A stretch of DNA of 64,000 bases, from contig CM060732.1 in assembly GCA_030704615.1 (NCBI GenBank), forward strand, positions 3,720,001 to 3,784,000. The letters are read 5' to 3'. Positions within the stretch are counted from its first letter, which is position 1. Each line of letters starts with the position of its first letter. The notes under the pieces are model-generated. The model searched no databases. It had not been told where the DNA came from and saw only the letters and a list, made by a program, of their open reading frames with translations. The translations under genes and the position numbers were made by a program. This DNA comes from Takakia lepidozioides. Lineage: Eukaryota; Streptophyta; Takakiopsida; Takakiales; Takakiaceae. Of this stretch, positions 43,050 to 54,640 are shown in pieces.

Positions 43050-45400
43050 CATAAAATGTGTCCACGTTCCCACCAGAATGCAGTATTCCTTTGCGATCAA
43101 GTGACGTTTGCTTTGGCAATGCGTTCACATTTGTATTCATTGTTCTGCTGACTCAATAGTGAAAAGACCCATGTTAACTCGTGAGAGAATCTCAAGTGTA
43201 GGAAAAACCTTAAAATGGTACAAATCAACTGTTAAGACTTGTCAAGAACCACCTTTATGGCCAGTAAGATTGGAATTCGGAGTGCAACCTTGGATTTCAG
43301 AATTTGTTCATAAAAACGCTTTGTCTTAGCATTCACTTGATTCAAGTAGCTTGACTAAAAAATGAGAAATAGTCTGAGCCGCAAAATAATGCCTTTGAAG
43401 TCAACAGTGAGCGAAAAAAGAAGGTGTTTGACCAATATCCACCTAGTTGGTTGACAAAGGAGGTTGGGTCATTTACAACAACACCTTGAACTCAAATAAA
43501 GTATTTTTCTCCTTGGATGGAAACAAGGGAATGTAATTCAGATATAAACAATTTGCATGGTCCATACCATCGATACATTGTTCAATGGCGGAGCCGCGCA
43601 TTTCCCGGCCTCACGCACAAATGTTTATTTGTGCTATTCTTCAATCAGGACGTGGCCCAAGATTCGCAAGGGCCCATTGTTGTGTGTCACACTTTTGAAA
43701 TTCAATGAGCGTGTGGATGTAAAAATGAGATGGTGACTTCTTTAGGATATTTGAGCAACTATTGAAATCCTGGAAAACATAGCATCAGTTAGATGGCCCG
43801 ATACTCATTAGGCACAAGCCACTTTACAAGGGTTCATGAGTCACATACATATGTATATGTTCGACGTCATGTGTTCGACATCAACCATTCTAACTAACCA
43901 ATTGTAAGAGAGATGTTCAGTCAACAAACCAGTCAATAAACCAACCCAACATCGCTTTTACAGTTGGTTAGTTAGAATGGTTGGCTCATCTCTGCTATCT
44001 GTTTTTGGATATTTCCTGCTGCCACATCGGCAGTAACTTGTCAAAGTCACTCCAAACCACCACAGATCCACCCAACGAGCTAATTTACATCTCAGGGCCG
44101 AGTCTGATGCAAGGGCAAAACAGGCTGAAAATAGGTCAAAGAAGAAGGTGCCCTCACCACATTGTCCATGACCTTGTGTCATCATCCATGCAAGATTTGG
44201 CCGACCATCACCCCAAAAAAACCTCTTGTGTGTGCTGTTTGTGTCTGTAGACGGATAATGTCGGGTTGGTCTGTGAGAACCACCAAGGTGCAGCTGAGCA
44301 GGCAGAGATTGAAAAAATGCCTGCTAAGACCAAGCTGAATCTCCCAAGAACCTTGTAAACATGAGGAACAATACCAAATCATGGTACTAAGAGCCCACAT
44401 TTGCAGGATGGACAAACTTCTTCACATCGCACATTCAGAAAAGCGACACCTTGCGATTGAGGTTGTCCCACCATGTGCAAGAGCTGCTGCTGTGTACTCA
44501 CAATCTGTGAACGTCTCCAACGTCTCCATCTGCGAATCGCGATCGGCCTGTGAAACCCCTCCCGCGATTCAACAAGATCAAGACACGAGCAGGTTGGGCA
44601 GTTTCGAAAAACTGGCGTGACGAGTTCTATTCGCGTTTCTCGGGCGGGCAGTTTGGGCAGACTCGACAAAATTTGACGACGAAACGTGGGATGATGACAT
44701 GACGACAATGATGTGGCGACGAAAACGTGGCACTTTGGCACCCTATTCCTGCTCTACGCTAAACTAGCTTCCGACCTTCGGTCGTCGCTAGAATTACCAA
44801 AGCCTGTAGGCATATCATGGCCCCTCTTGGTTGGGACCTACAGCAGCATACCTGCTTGCCCGATAGACCCAACAGCAGACATGCTTGCCCAGTACATGCA
44901 GCAGCAGACTGAGCCGCAGCGGACCCTCCGACAGGTAGGGGCGCCCCCACCCTTCCCAACCCTCTTTGCTGCACGTGGGCCCCGCCGCATGCACACACGT
45001 GTGCATTGAAGACGCTATTATCTTGTGAGAACTGCAATTTCTTTCTTTTCTTTGTTATATTGAAATGGAGTGGCATGTTTGGCGTCCTTACTAATCCTTT
45101 GAAATTGGCATGTGGGTCTCGGTTCAATCTCGTTGTTCCCCATTGGCCCTCATTGCCCTTTGTGTTTTTATAGAGTTATTTTGCAGCTGGGTTCTGTCCC
45201 CGTTTGCCTCATGGCTCATAAAGGGGGTCAGTTTTCCCCCTCCAGGCCTTGCTCAAGTTTCTTTGAATAAAAAGGAAATGGATTTGAAGCAACCGTGAGG
45301 CTACAATCACCCATGTCAGGGCAAGCTTCAAACTCTCCAATTTACTTTTCATTTTTTACTTTTAAAACTAATATAAAATCATCACAATTGAAGAATGAAA
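43050..45400. other. Repeat-rich sequence, no supported gene
   Basis: Frames at 43108-43329, 43517-43708 and 44381-44620 have no recognisable domain. Contents that can be supported are the inverted repeat at 43882-43983 and an element end near 44950-45030 that resembles the TIR at 54773. Confidence 0.35.
43882..43983. repeat. Near-perfect 26-bp inverted repeat with 50-bp loop
   Basis: The left arm begins CAACCATTCTAACTAACCAA (43882-43907). The right arm (43958-43983) is its reverse complement with one mismatch. It would fold into a stable hairpin; MITE remnant or hairpin RNA precursor. Confidence 0.8.
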
Positions 45401-45419
45401 ATAACACTACAATGAATCA

Positions 45420-45495
45420 GAGAAGTTGGATAGAGCACTAAGGTCCAGCACATGGTGTTGGGGTTTTGGGCTCAAATCCTGGCTGCTTACCACAT
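45420..45495 (+). repeat. tRNA-like repeat
   Basis: A weak A box (GTTGGATAGAGCACTAAGG) and a B box GGGCTCAAATCC (about 45468). Probably a SINE head. Confidence 0.35.
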
Positions 45496-45754
45496 TGCCC
45501 TCCCTTTTGGGTCCTCCTTCGGTCATCAAAGTTAAGAAGTTTTTGTTGACTTAGCTTGGACCACAAAACAAATAAGGAGAAAGTACATTAACAGAAATAA
45601 AAAAAAACACCTACGATAATTGCGCATGTTCTTCATCAAGTGGTTTTCTGTGCATAACCAAGGTGATTTTTGGTCATCCTTTGTCAATTTTCCCCTTGGG
45701 CTATGATTTCAAGAAATCTGAGCCCACAAAGTGCACATCTTGGAGTATAGCCCC

Positions 45755-45900
45755 GGTGGGATCTAATACGGTAGGCCCAATGGGAGACAAATCTCTATGG
45801 AAAGTGCGCCATAACTTTTCCACGCGCTCAAATGAGGTGGGATTTTATACGGTAGGCCGAATGGAGACCAGTCTCCGTGAAAAGCACCATTGCTTTGTTA
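45755..45900. repeat. 81-bp direct duplication
   Basis: GGTGGGATCTAATACGGTAG at 45755 and GGTGGGATTTTATACGGTAG at 45836, each followed by GCC(C/G)AATGG(G)AGAC. Two diverged units. Confidence 0.7.
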
Positions 45901-46440
45901 GTTGATCAACTGTTATTTTTTCATAGCGAGAACTTGGATGTCTCATGTGATGCACACAATTTAGTCGTGAAGTTCTCAATTCGATCCATACCATCACCGA
46001 GTATTCTCCTGCCATAATCCGTGTCTGTTAAATCCACACCCCCAAATATGCTCTCTGTCTTGCAGTACGCAAGGTAGGGATGTGATAACGTGGGTCGCGG
46101 CCCCCGTTTGCCATCAAACCCATGTGTGGCTGGGGGCGGGGTTGGTAAATACAAGTAGAAGTAGCCCAAAGGTAAGGGTAGTTTCTTATTTAAAAATATT
46201 TATTTAAATTTTATATTAAGATTTTTCTTAAAAAAATGCGGCTATGAAGCACGTATATCTTGTATCTTGTATATCTCTTGTATATAGATTGTGGTATATC
46301 TTCACCCATAAGGATTATTGCCTTGAGTGTGGAAGGTGGATATCTTCTAATTGTCGCAACCATAGCTTGTCTTTAAGTAGTCTTTACCCAAACCTTCTTC
46401 CCAGAAAGCAGAGGAGAAACTTTAGAGTGAACACTTTTCC
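45901..46440. other. No gene recognised
   Basis: AT-rich intergenic sequence with no motif that can be supported. Confidence 0.35.
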
Positions 46441-46448
46441 GACCGCAG

Positions 46449-46760
46449 TCAACTGGAAACAGCAGCGGCAGCGGCACAATTGATAGAACGAGGCACTGCT
46501 AATGCAGGCACTTTCTTCAACACGTTTTCCCCTCTTATCAGAATCGGCCCTAAATTTTCATGTTGAATTCTGCAAGTTAGCTGGTTGAGTGAACCTTTGA
46601 TAGTTTGGAGTGACTTTGACATGATACTGCCAGTGTGACAACAGGAAAGTATCCAGAAACAGGTAACAGAGACGAGGAGAAGCTGTGGAATGAATACTTT
46701 TCTGACCCCGTCAATGGTGGGACAATCGAGGCAAAAAGGTGAATGCCTGTTGGAGGTAAC
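46449..46760 (+). pseudogene. OSB-like fragment, copy 1
   Basis: A segment duplicated at 51392-51690. It reads AAAAAQLIERGTANAGTFFN and, about 200 bp on, DEEKLWNEYFSDP followed by a degraded WWDNRG motif. Trp-x5-Asp-Pro...Trp-Trp-Asp-Asn-Arg recalls the PDF motif of plant organellar single-stranded DNA-binding (OSB) proteins. Frames are broken and no OB fold is seen. The assignment rests on the short motif only. Confidence 0.4.
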
Positions 46761-47459
46761 AGAGACGAGGAGAAGCCACAGTATTCAGTAGCAGTTCCAT
46801 AAAAGTCTTTGCAGCTTCCAGACCCAATGTGCATGACTACTTGTTCCTCTCCTAGATTGAAATAGGCTACTCAAGCTTTGGGTTACCAAAAGGTTGGTTC
46901 AAAATGGAGACAGTAATCTCGTGAGCTTGGAACAACATCAGGCGACTGCTCACTGTCAGTTCCCTGTGCACCACAACTTGAGAATTTCGAGATAGACAAT
47001 TCTGCCTTGAGATGCAGGATGAACAGCTCATGCTTGCACCTGTCAAGAACAGCATTTGGTTCAAGTGTTTTGTATCCGCAAAGAGAGCTTGGGGTCTTTG
47101 CAACTTGCTCTTGTGAGGGCGCATAAGGAAACGGCAAGCCTTGCTCCCTTGATCAAGACAACCTGGGCATTGTGACATTATTTACATTGTCTTAATCGGC
47201 CCAATTCAAGTATGTCTGTTCCCGTGCTTTTTGTTGTCTTTGTCAAAGCATCTCCCTGTTTTGGTTTTATCTTATAGTCCTATGCCCATGTAGCTCCCCT
47301 GGTAAGCTAATAAGTTTAACCTACTTACGAAGGGCATAGCTCTATTCCAGAGTTTGTTGAGCAGGTTGTCATTGTCAACTGCTAGCAGCAAGGCAAGGAT
47401 GTATGCATGATTTGTGCAGAGGCATGGATAGCTGAAGGAGCAGGGATAGAGTGTGGGTC

Positions 47460-48110
47460 CAGATTCATCCAAGGGGACTGGACTTCAAGTTCCAGATTAC
47501 CTATGATTCCCTGTGGATCAATAGGTACAAGAAACCTGCATGGGTAGATGGTCAGCTAAAGGCACGTTTGTTTGCATTTGCAGTGTGTGTGCAAGCCTGG
47601 CAGCCCTGGAAAGTGGACAGAGGTCCATGGTGACATCGTCAAATCTGGAATTGTACCAGATGTCATTCTGAACACTGCCCAACGCAGGGTATGCACAGGA
47701 CGGACGCGGGATGGAGGCTTTGGACACCTATGAGCAAATGATGTGCGAAGGGGTGAAGCTCGAAGGGGTGAAGCTCGAAGGGGTGAAGCTCGAAGGGGTG
47801 AAGCTCGACTACATCACGTTTGTGTGTGTTTGCAGTGTGTGTGCAAGCCTGGCAGCTCTGGAAAAGGGCAAAGAGGTCCATGCTTGCAAACAACCATCCC
47901 TCACACATGTTGTCCTTGCCTCAAGGTCCTGAAATTACGAATTACTTAGGAACCATGTCAAAGCTGGAATTGTACCAAATGTCATTCTGGACACTGCCCT
48001 GGTGGACATGTATGCGAAATGTGGGTGCATGAAGGATGCAAAGGGAGTATTTGACAATTTGGCTGAATGAAATGTGGTGTCGTGGAATGTGATGATCGCA
48101 GGATATACCC
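47460..48110 (+). pseudogene. PPR repeat fragments
   Basis: Broken PLS-type PPR units: MEALDTYEQMMCEGVKL, then CSVCASLAALEKGKEVHACK, then after a frame break LVDMYAKCGCMKDAKGVF-like residues on the nucleotide level (about 47998-48055) and a stop at 48067. A four-fold 15-bp repeat (47747-47806) expands one unit by EGVKL blocks. Parent proteins bind organellar RNA. This stretch has at least four frame breaks. Confidence 0.7.
47747..47806 (+). repeat. 15-bp unit repeated four times inside a PPR unit
   Basis: GAAGGGGTGAAGCTC repeated exactly four times at 47747, 47762, 47777 and 47792. In frame it gives EGVKL four times. Confidence 0.95.
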
Positions 48111-48139
48111 AGCATGGTTTGATTCCGTGAGTCAAAATC

Positions 48140-48470
48140 ATGGCCTCGCTCCTACAATGGAGCATTTTGGCTGCATTGTGGACCTTTTTGGCCGCGCAGG
48201 TTGAGTGGAGGTGGGGCAGAGGACTTCATGAACAAAATGCCAATCGAACCAGCTGCTTCAGTGTGGCAGACCTTGCTTGGTGCTTGCAGAATTCATGGCA
48301 ATGTGGAGGTGGCAGAAAGTGCAGCAAAATGCCTTTCTAAATGGGATCCACAGGATGCTGCTATTTATGTGTTACTATCAAGGCTGGCAGGCGGGACGAT
48401 ACTGCGAAGGTGTGAAAAATGATGAGGGACAGAGGTCTTAGAAAGGAGCCAGGTCTCACTGCTGTATTGA
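48140..48470 (+). pseudogene. PPR E-domain-like fragment
   Basis: Reads AEDFMNKMPIEPAASVWQTL then [20 protein letters not shown], the usual start of the E region after the last PPR, then YVLLSRLAGG. Ends in stops at about 48420. Confidence 0.6.
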
Positions 48471-48579
48471 GGTGGACAACCAGGTGTATACATTTGTTGT
48501 AGAATCGTGTGATAAGTTGAGTTGGGTGTTTCCTAGAACAAATCATGCATAGGTCCTTGCCTTGCTGCTAGCAGCTGAC

Positions 48580-48766
48580 AATGAAAGAAGCTCTGAAAAA
48601 GGGGAAGGAGGTCCATGGTGACATCGTCAAAGCTGGAATTGTACGAGATGTCACTGCCCTGGTTGACATGTTTGCCAAATGTGGGTGCATGAAGGATGCG
48701 AAGGGAGTTTTCAACACTCTGGCTGAAAGAGCAAAGAGGTGCATGGAACCCTTTGTCTTTTACTGA
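48580..48766 (+). pseudogene. PPR repeat fragment
   Basis: KKGKEVHGDIVKAGIVRDV, then LVDMFAKCGCMKDAKGVFN, followed by TLAERAKR. One and a half PPR units, then it leaves the family. Confidence 0.65.
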
Positions 48767-48769
48767 GTT

Positions 48770-49980
48770 GCTGTGAGCAGGATATGAAGATATGGATAGC
48801 CTCCATGCGCCAGCTGATGTCTATAAGCACTTGAAGGAGGAAGAGCAAAGCAAAGGTCTCCATTTACCAGAACAACTGATTAAGTAGTGCAATGAAGCTA
48901 GGATATTTTCCTTGTCTCTCTCTTTTTTCTTGTTTGTGTCCCTGGGCTTTGGGTCTCCCCTACATGGACTTCCTTTTTTCTTTTCATGAGCCAACTCCAC
49001 CAGCATGTCCTCCTCCTCCTTCCGCCCCCGGCTAAATTTCTAACAAGAGCTTTGGGCAAGTGCAGGCTTGGTTCTTATACTCGTATGGATGGAACAGGAG
49101 ATGACATAAGTAAAACTCCCTGTGTCTTCTTTTTCACATGGAGTTTATGGTCCACATAGGCCAGTTGATTATTCTGTGCACAGCTTCTTTGATCACGGGT
49201 CCGCATGACTGGAGCATCCTCTTAGGGAATTTAGTAATCCACATCGTGCTCCTTTTTCACCGATACGTTTTTCCTCTCCTTTTTCATCTGTGGTGGGGGG
49301 TCCTAAAATATGCCCTATTTCCTATGAGGGTTGCAGACTTTTGAACTGTTCTTGAAAGGAGTTGATGATGGTCTGATTTGCAGTCAAAGATCAGACAATG
49401 TCAATGACATTTTAGGCCATAGGTCTGCCAGAGGCTGATTGTCATGCATTGATGCATCTTGCATGCATGCATCTGTTCCAGCAGGAAAATATCTCATGGA
49501 GCAAGCAAGGCACCGGCTGCTTTCCTGGCTAGATAAAACTTGACAGTTTGTTGTTCTGAAGCAGTTTCCGAGCAAACCCAACCAGTTTTGCCCCTTGTGA
49601 CTGGAGATCGCAAGCATATCTGCTTCCGTCTCTGCATCACCGACAGCTGTGGCCTCCTCTGCCTGCTGTTTCTCCGGTATCTGACTCTCAGAGCATTGGC
49701 TGCCTTGTTTGGGCTTAGCTTTTGGGATAGAGTGAATCAGTCCTCAACCTTTCAAACAGCTGACATCTAGTTCGAATCACGAAGCAAGATTGTTTAAGAG
49801 ATGGCTTCTCTATGCTTTCAACCGTCTTCAGTCACATGAATCAGTGAGGCATTGCCTCTGGCAGACCAACACCATTTCTCGATGTGTGGAGGTAGGGGGC
49901 TCCACATTGAATCTCCTCTATTTCCAGTGTTATTTATGAGTGCTGATAGTATTATTTTGCAAATCACCCTCTATGTGCAG
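48770..49980. other. No gene recognised
   Basis: T-rich sequence between PPR relics and helicase exons. No conserved motif. Confidence 0.35.
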
Positions 49981-51335
49981 GGGACTCTGAACTGCAGTGG
50001 GTTCCTGGTAGCTTTGCATCAGCTGATGAATATGTCCATGTTTTTGAGCCACTGTTATTTGAGGAGTGCCGTGCCCAGTTACACAATGTCTGGGAGGAGC
50101 TTCTGGAAGGAAGTAGTACCGATGCATGCAGCTGTTTCTATTAAAAAGGTGGACAGGCGTGAGCGGGGTAAGTTTATCATCTAATCTCACTACATGGCAC
50201 CTGCAGTTTCTTTTTCTTTTGCCATGGATCTGTGAAAGTGAATCTTTATGTCCTACATGTTGGAAATTCTTAGACACGAGACATTCCATCACAGATTCCT
50301 GCATGCTAGATTTTGCATGCATCTAACCATTTCGAATGTGCATACTGTATAGCGATTTGCTTATCTGTAGCTGCAAGTTATTTGTTCTCCTGTAAGCATA
50401 ATTGCTACCCAGGATATGACCTACTTGAAAGAAGTCGTCTGTGTTGGATGCATAGCCTCGCTCAGTTTCCCCGATTCTGGAAAGACACATGCTTAAACAG
50501 TCAGTATCGGGGTCTGCACAGGGAAAGTGCGTAGCTCCTCACCAGGGTGTCTACCTGGTTTCCTTGTGGTAACTCCTGTGCAATCCTGTCCAGTGTGGCA
50601 ATGATGGCTGAGATCTATAATACTGATTTTGGCTTCACATGTCTAAAAATGAAACAGTGAAATCTGAAAACTACTTGCCTTGAACTTTCGATGGTAAGTT
50701 TCAGATAGTTGCTAACAATTGTATCATTGCAGGGTGGTATGATGTGGTCAATGCCACTTGACTCCAAGAGACAGCTTCACTTTAAGGAAGGTGATGTTGC
50801 TGTTCTCTCAACACCCAAGCCTGGATCTGGTAAATATTCCAATTGCTACCTATGGCTGCTTGCTTGACAATTGAAGTCATCTAGTATGAGCCCTTGCCAC
50901 ATGTGTGTGCACTTACATTATTACTAAGACTTGGATGGTCTGCTGCACTGGTGGGCTTCAATTCCCATGATTTTAGTAAATTCTCATCTGCTCAATTCCA
51001 GTTAGCATCCAGCTGTCACACCTTTAGAGTCCTTAACATATACTTGTTGGTTATTCTTGCAACTTATTTTACATATGAGTGCTGCATCTGTCTGCCTTTC
51101 ACAACAGCCGTGGTGATTCTTCCTGCTTTAAGTGCATTGCAAGCCACCTCCAAGCATTTCAAAGTGAATTGCCCTAATTATTCATTTTTCCTGAAGTACA
51201 GGTAGCAGAAGGAAGGGCTGTGTTGAGAGTGGGAAGGTGGAGAGTATAGAGGAAGGGACAATAGTAGGCTGCGTCGCAGGTTTTGTACGCTGCTTTGTAC
51301 CTGTGGATGTGCGTGATTTTCCAGGAGCCGTTTTC
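49981..51335 (+). pseudogene. Three exons of a SEN1/senataxin-like helicase
   Basis: Three exons with GT-AG borders in matching phase. Exon A is 49981-50167 (acceptor TATGTGCAG, donor CGGG|GTAAGT), exon B 50733-50829 (acceptor CATTGCAG, donor TCTG|GTAAAT), exon C 51202-51335. A encodes SADEYVHVFEPLLFEECRAQ and VWEELLEG. B encodes WYDVV, then in the next frame MPLDSKRQLHFKEGDVAVLS. C encodes EEGTIVGCVAGFVRCFVPVD then VRDFPGAVF. This order matches the region N-terminal to the helicase motor in plant SEN1-like superfamily 1 helicases. Exon A is frameshifted near 50125 and exon B near 50755. No Walker motif follows: the sequence passes into the OSB-like segment at 51392. These are relics of RNA/DNA helicase exons in a PPR mosaic. 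Confidence 0.65.
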
Positions 51336-51391
51336 CAGATTACCTATGATTACCTACAAGAAACCTGCATGGGTAGATGGTCAAGTGGAAG

Positions 51392-51690
51392 CCGCAGCAG
51401 CAGCGGCACAATTGATAAAATCAAGCGTTGCTAATGAAGGCACCTTCTTCAACACATTTCACCCTGTTTTTCCCTCTTATCAGAATCGGCCCTAAATATC
51501 CATATTGAATTCTGCAAGTTAGCTGGTTGAGTGAATCTTTGATAGTTTGGAGTGACTTTGACATGATACTCCCAACTGACAACAGGAAAGTATCCTAAAA
51601 GAACAGAGATGAGGAGAAGCTGTGGAATGAATACTTTTCTGACCCCAGTCAATGGTGGGACAACCGAGGCAAAAAGGTGAATGCCTGTCA
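51392..51690 (+). pseudogene. OSB-like fragment, copy 2
   Basis: Duplicate of 46449-46760. Begins EAAAAAAQLIKSSVANEGTF and includes DEEKLWNEYFSDPSQWWDNR, which is better kept than copy 1. A PPR fragment starts directly after it (51703). Confidence 0.45.
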
Positions 51691-51699
51691 GATTACCTG

Positions 51700-53190
51700 T
51701 CATTCTGAACACTATGGCTGAACGAGATGTGGTGTCGTGGATTGTGATGTTTGCAGGGTATGCACAGCAGGGGTGCGGGATGGAGGCTTTGGAGACCTAT
51801 GAGCAAATGATGGGGGAAGGGGTGAAACCGCCCACATAACGTTTGTGTGCGTTTGCAGTGCGTCTGGCAGCCCTGGCAAAGAGATCCATGGTGACATCAT
51901 CAATTGTACCAGATGTCATCCTGAACACTGCTCTGGTGGACATGTATGCCAAATGTGGGAGCATTGAGGATGCCAAGTGAGTGTTCAACCTATGGCTGAA
52001 TGAGATGTGGTGTCGTGGAACGCGATGCTTGCAGGGTGTGCACAGCAGGGGCGCAGGATGGGGCTTTGGAGACCTTTCAGCAAATGATGGGGGAAGGGGT
52101 GAAGCTCGACCACATCGTGTTTGTGTGCGTTTGCAGTGCGTGTGCAAGCCTGGCAGCCTGGAAAAGTGCAAAGAGGTCCATGGTTGCATCATAAAATCTG
52201 GAATTGTACCCGGTGTCATGCTGAACACTGCCCTGGTGGACATGTATGTCAAATGTGGGTGCATTAAGGATGCCAAGGGAGTGTTCGATAGTATGGCTGA
52301 ACGAGATGTGGTGTTGTGGAGTGCGATGATTGCATGATATGCACAGCAAGGGTGCGGGATGGAGGCTTTGCAGACCTATAAGCAAATGATGTGCGAAGGG
52401 GTGAAGCCCAACCACATCACATTTGTTTGTGTTTGCAGTGTGTGTGCAAGCCTGGCAGCTCTGGAAAAGGGGAAAGAGGTCCATGGTGACATCGTCAAAG
52501 CTGGAATTGTACCAGATGTCATCCTGAACAGTGCCCTGGTGGACATGTATGCCAAATGTGGGTGCATTAAGGATGCGAAGGGAGTTTTCAAGACTATGGC
52601 TGAACGAGATGTGGTGTCATGGAACTCAATGCTTGCAGGGTATGCACAGCAGGGGCACGGGATGGAGGCCTTGGAATGATGTGCGAAGGGGTGAAGCCCG
52701 ACCACATCACGTTTGTGTGCGTTTGCACTGCGTGTGCAAGCCTGGCAGCCCTGGAAAAGGGCAAAGAGGTGCATGGTTGCATCGCCAAAGCTGGAATTGT
52801 ACCAGATGTGATTCTGAACAATACCCTCGTAGACATGTATGCCAAATGTGGGAGCATTGAGGATGTGGAGGGAGTGTTCAACAATATGGCTGAATGAGAT
52901 TTGGTGTCATGGAACGCCATGCTTGCAGGATATGCACAGCAGGAGCGCGGGATGGAGGCCTGGGGGAAGGGGTGAAGCCCGACCACATCATGTTTGTGTG
53001 CGTTTGCAAGCCTGGCAGAGCATGGCGTTCCATGGAGGCATGGATGCATGGCGTTCCGTGGCGTTCCAGCAAAGAGGTGCGCCATGGTGACATCATCAAA
53101 GCTGGAACTGTACCAAATGTCATTCTGGACGCTGCCCTGGTGGACATGTATGTGAAATGTGGGTGCAGTGAGGATTCAAAGTGAGTATTT
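51700..53190 (+). pseudogene. Tandem PPR units (PLS class), broken
   Basis: Five to six repeats of a ~300-330-bp block, each reading like MEALQTYKQMMCEGVKPNHI, CSVCASLAALEKGKEVHGD, VDMYAKCGCIKDAKGVF and AERDVVSWNSMLAGYAQQGH. The best-kept unit is 52359-52679. Frame breaks and stops (about 51838, 51979, 52336, 52677, 52895) separate units. The blocks resemble one another more than PPR units of one protein normally do, which suggests recent tandem amplification of a two- or three-motif module. Confidence 0.75.
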
Positions 53191-53204
53191 GACAATATGG
53201 CTGA

Positions 53205-53995
53205 CTGAAATGTGGTGTCGTGGAATGTGATGATCGCAGGATATGCCCAGCATGGTTGTCATAGGGAGGTCCTGCAACTATTTGAAGGAATGCAAAAGAA
53301 AGGCTTGAAGCCGGACAGTATCACCTTTATATGTGTTCTCTCTGCATGCAGCCACACTGGCCTACTGAAATCCAGATGTTGTGGTGTGGAAGGTCTTGCT
53401 TGGTGCCTGCAGAATCCACGGCAATGTGGAGATGGCTGAACGTGTGGCAACATCTATCCTCTAGTGGGATGAACAGGATGGCGCGACTTATGTGTTGCTA
53501 TCAAACATCTATGCCGCAGCTGGCAGGTGGGATGATACTGCAAAGGTGAGAAGAATGATCAAGGTCAGAGGGGTTAGAAAGGAGCCAGGAGCCAGGTCGC
53601 TGCTGCATTGAGGTTGGCAACAGGGTGCACACCTTCATTGTAGATGACAAGTTGCATCCCAGAATTAAGGAAATCCATGCTGAGCTGAGAAGATTGTCTG
53701 GGCAGATGAAGGATGCGGGGTATGTGCCTGACACGCGCTTTGTATTGCGAAATGGGGGAGGAGGAAAAGGAGTTTTCTCTTTGCCACCACAGTGAGAAGC
53801 TGGCCAATGCTTTTGGGCTGATCAGCACGACCCCTAGGACGCCTCTCCGTCTCATCAAGAATCTTCGAGTGTGTGGTGACTGCCACACCTCCACCAAATT
53901 CATCTCAAAGATTGTTGGCCGAGCAATTTTTGTATGGGACGCTAACCGCTTTCACCACTTTGAAGATGGGATTTGTGATGATTGCAGGATATGCT
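53205..53995 (+). pseudogene. PPR C-terminus with E and DYW domains
   Basis: [20 protein letters not shown] then [20 protein letters not shown] is the last PPR unit. The E region (about 53390-53640) is shifted several times. The DYW domain (about 53640-53970) includes [20 protein letters not shown], then [20 protein letters not shown] and [13 protein letters not shown], with the HxE and CxxC zinc ligands of the cytidine deaminase-like fold. The end is abnormal: the Asp-Tyr-Trp tail is replaced by [11 protein letters not shown]. Intact relatives do C-to-U RNA editing in mitochondria or plastids. It is broken by at least three shifts. Confidence 0.75.
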
Positions 53996-54249
53996 CAGCA
54001 TGGGTTTGGTAAGGAAGCTTTTGAGATCTATGAGCAAATGCTACAGGCAGGGGTGACCCCTGATTTGGTCACCTTCATTTGCATTCTCAATGCATGTGCC
54101 CTGGAAAAGGGCAAAAGGGTTCATGCTGACATTATCAAAACTGGAACTGGGTCATATATTAATTTGGAGAATACCTTAGTGAACATGTATGCTAAATGCG
54201 GGAGCCTGAAGGATGCGTGCCAAGTGCTGAGGAGACTAAGAGAGGCCTA
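53961..54249 (+). pseudogene. PPR units directly downstream of the DYW domain
   Basis: [20 protein letters not shown], then LQAGVTPDLVTFICILNACA, EKGKRVHADIIKTG and LVNMYAKCGSLKDACQVLRR. It overlaps the end of the DYW domain in another frame. DYW normally ends a protein, so this is a join of two different genes' pieces. Confidence 0.7.
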
Positions 54250-54640
54250 AGGAGGGCTTGGGTTTCTCGATTTTTCTGGATGTTTTTTTTTCTTTCCTTA
54301 TTTCGGGAGGGCGATCAGTGCAGCTACATGGGGTAGTTATTTGATGTGATGTCTGATGCTTGGGGAGGGAGGGGGGAAGGGAGGGACGGAGGGAGGGGAG
54401 GGGAAGGGGTGTCTGCATACCGGGCAGAAAAGGGGGTTCAAATCCCCCTCACTTCTTGGGCATAGATAGGGGTATACCTATGTTATACTTTTGCATTGTT
54501 CCTCATGTTTTCTGCATAGTAAATATTTTCAATTATCAAAAGAATCACTGTATGCGAGGGGATGACCCGCCCCTTTTTGTGCCAATTGAACATAGTTCTC
54601 AGAATTCGTCGCTAGTAGTGTGGAGCAACGCGAAGCCCTA
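54250..54640. other. G-rich tract and spacer, no gene
   Basis: Contains the G-run cluster at 54361-54411 and a B-box-like GGGGGTTCAAATCCCC (about 54430). Confidence 0.4.
54361..54411 (+). repeat. G-run cluster with quadruplex potential
   Basis: More than six runs of three or more Gs in 50 bases (GGGGAGGGAGGGGGGAAGGG and on). It fits the G3+N1-7 quadruplex pattern. Confidence 0.7.
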
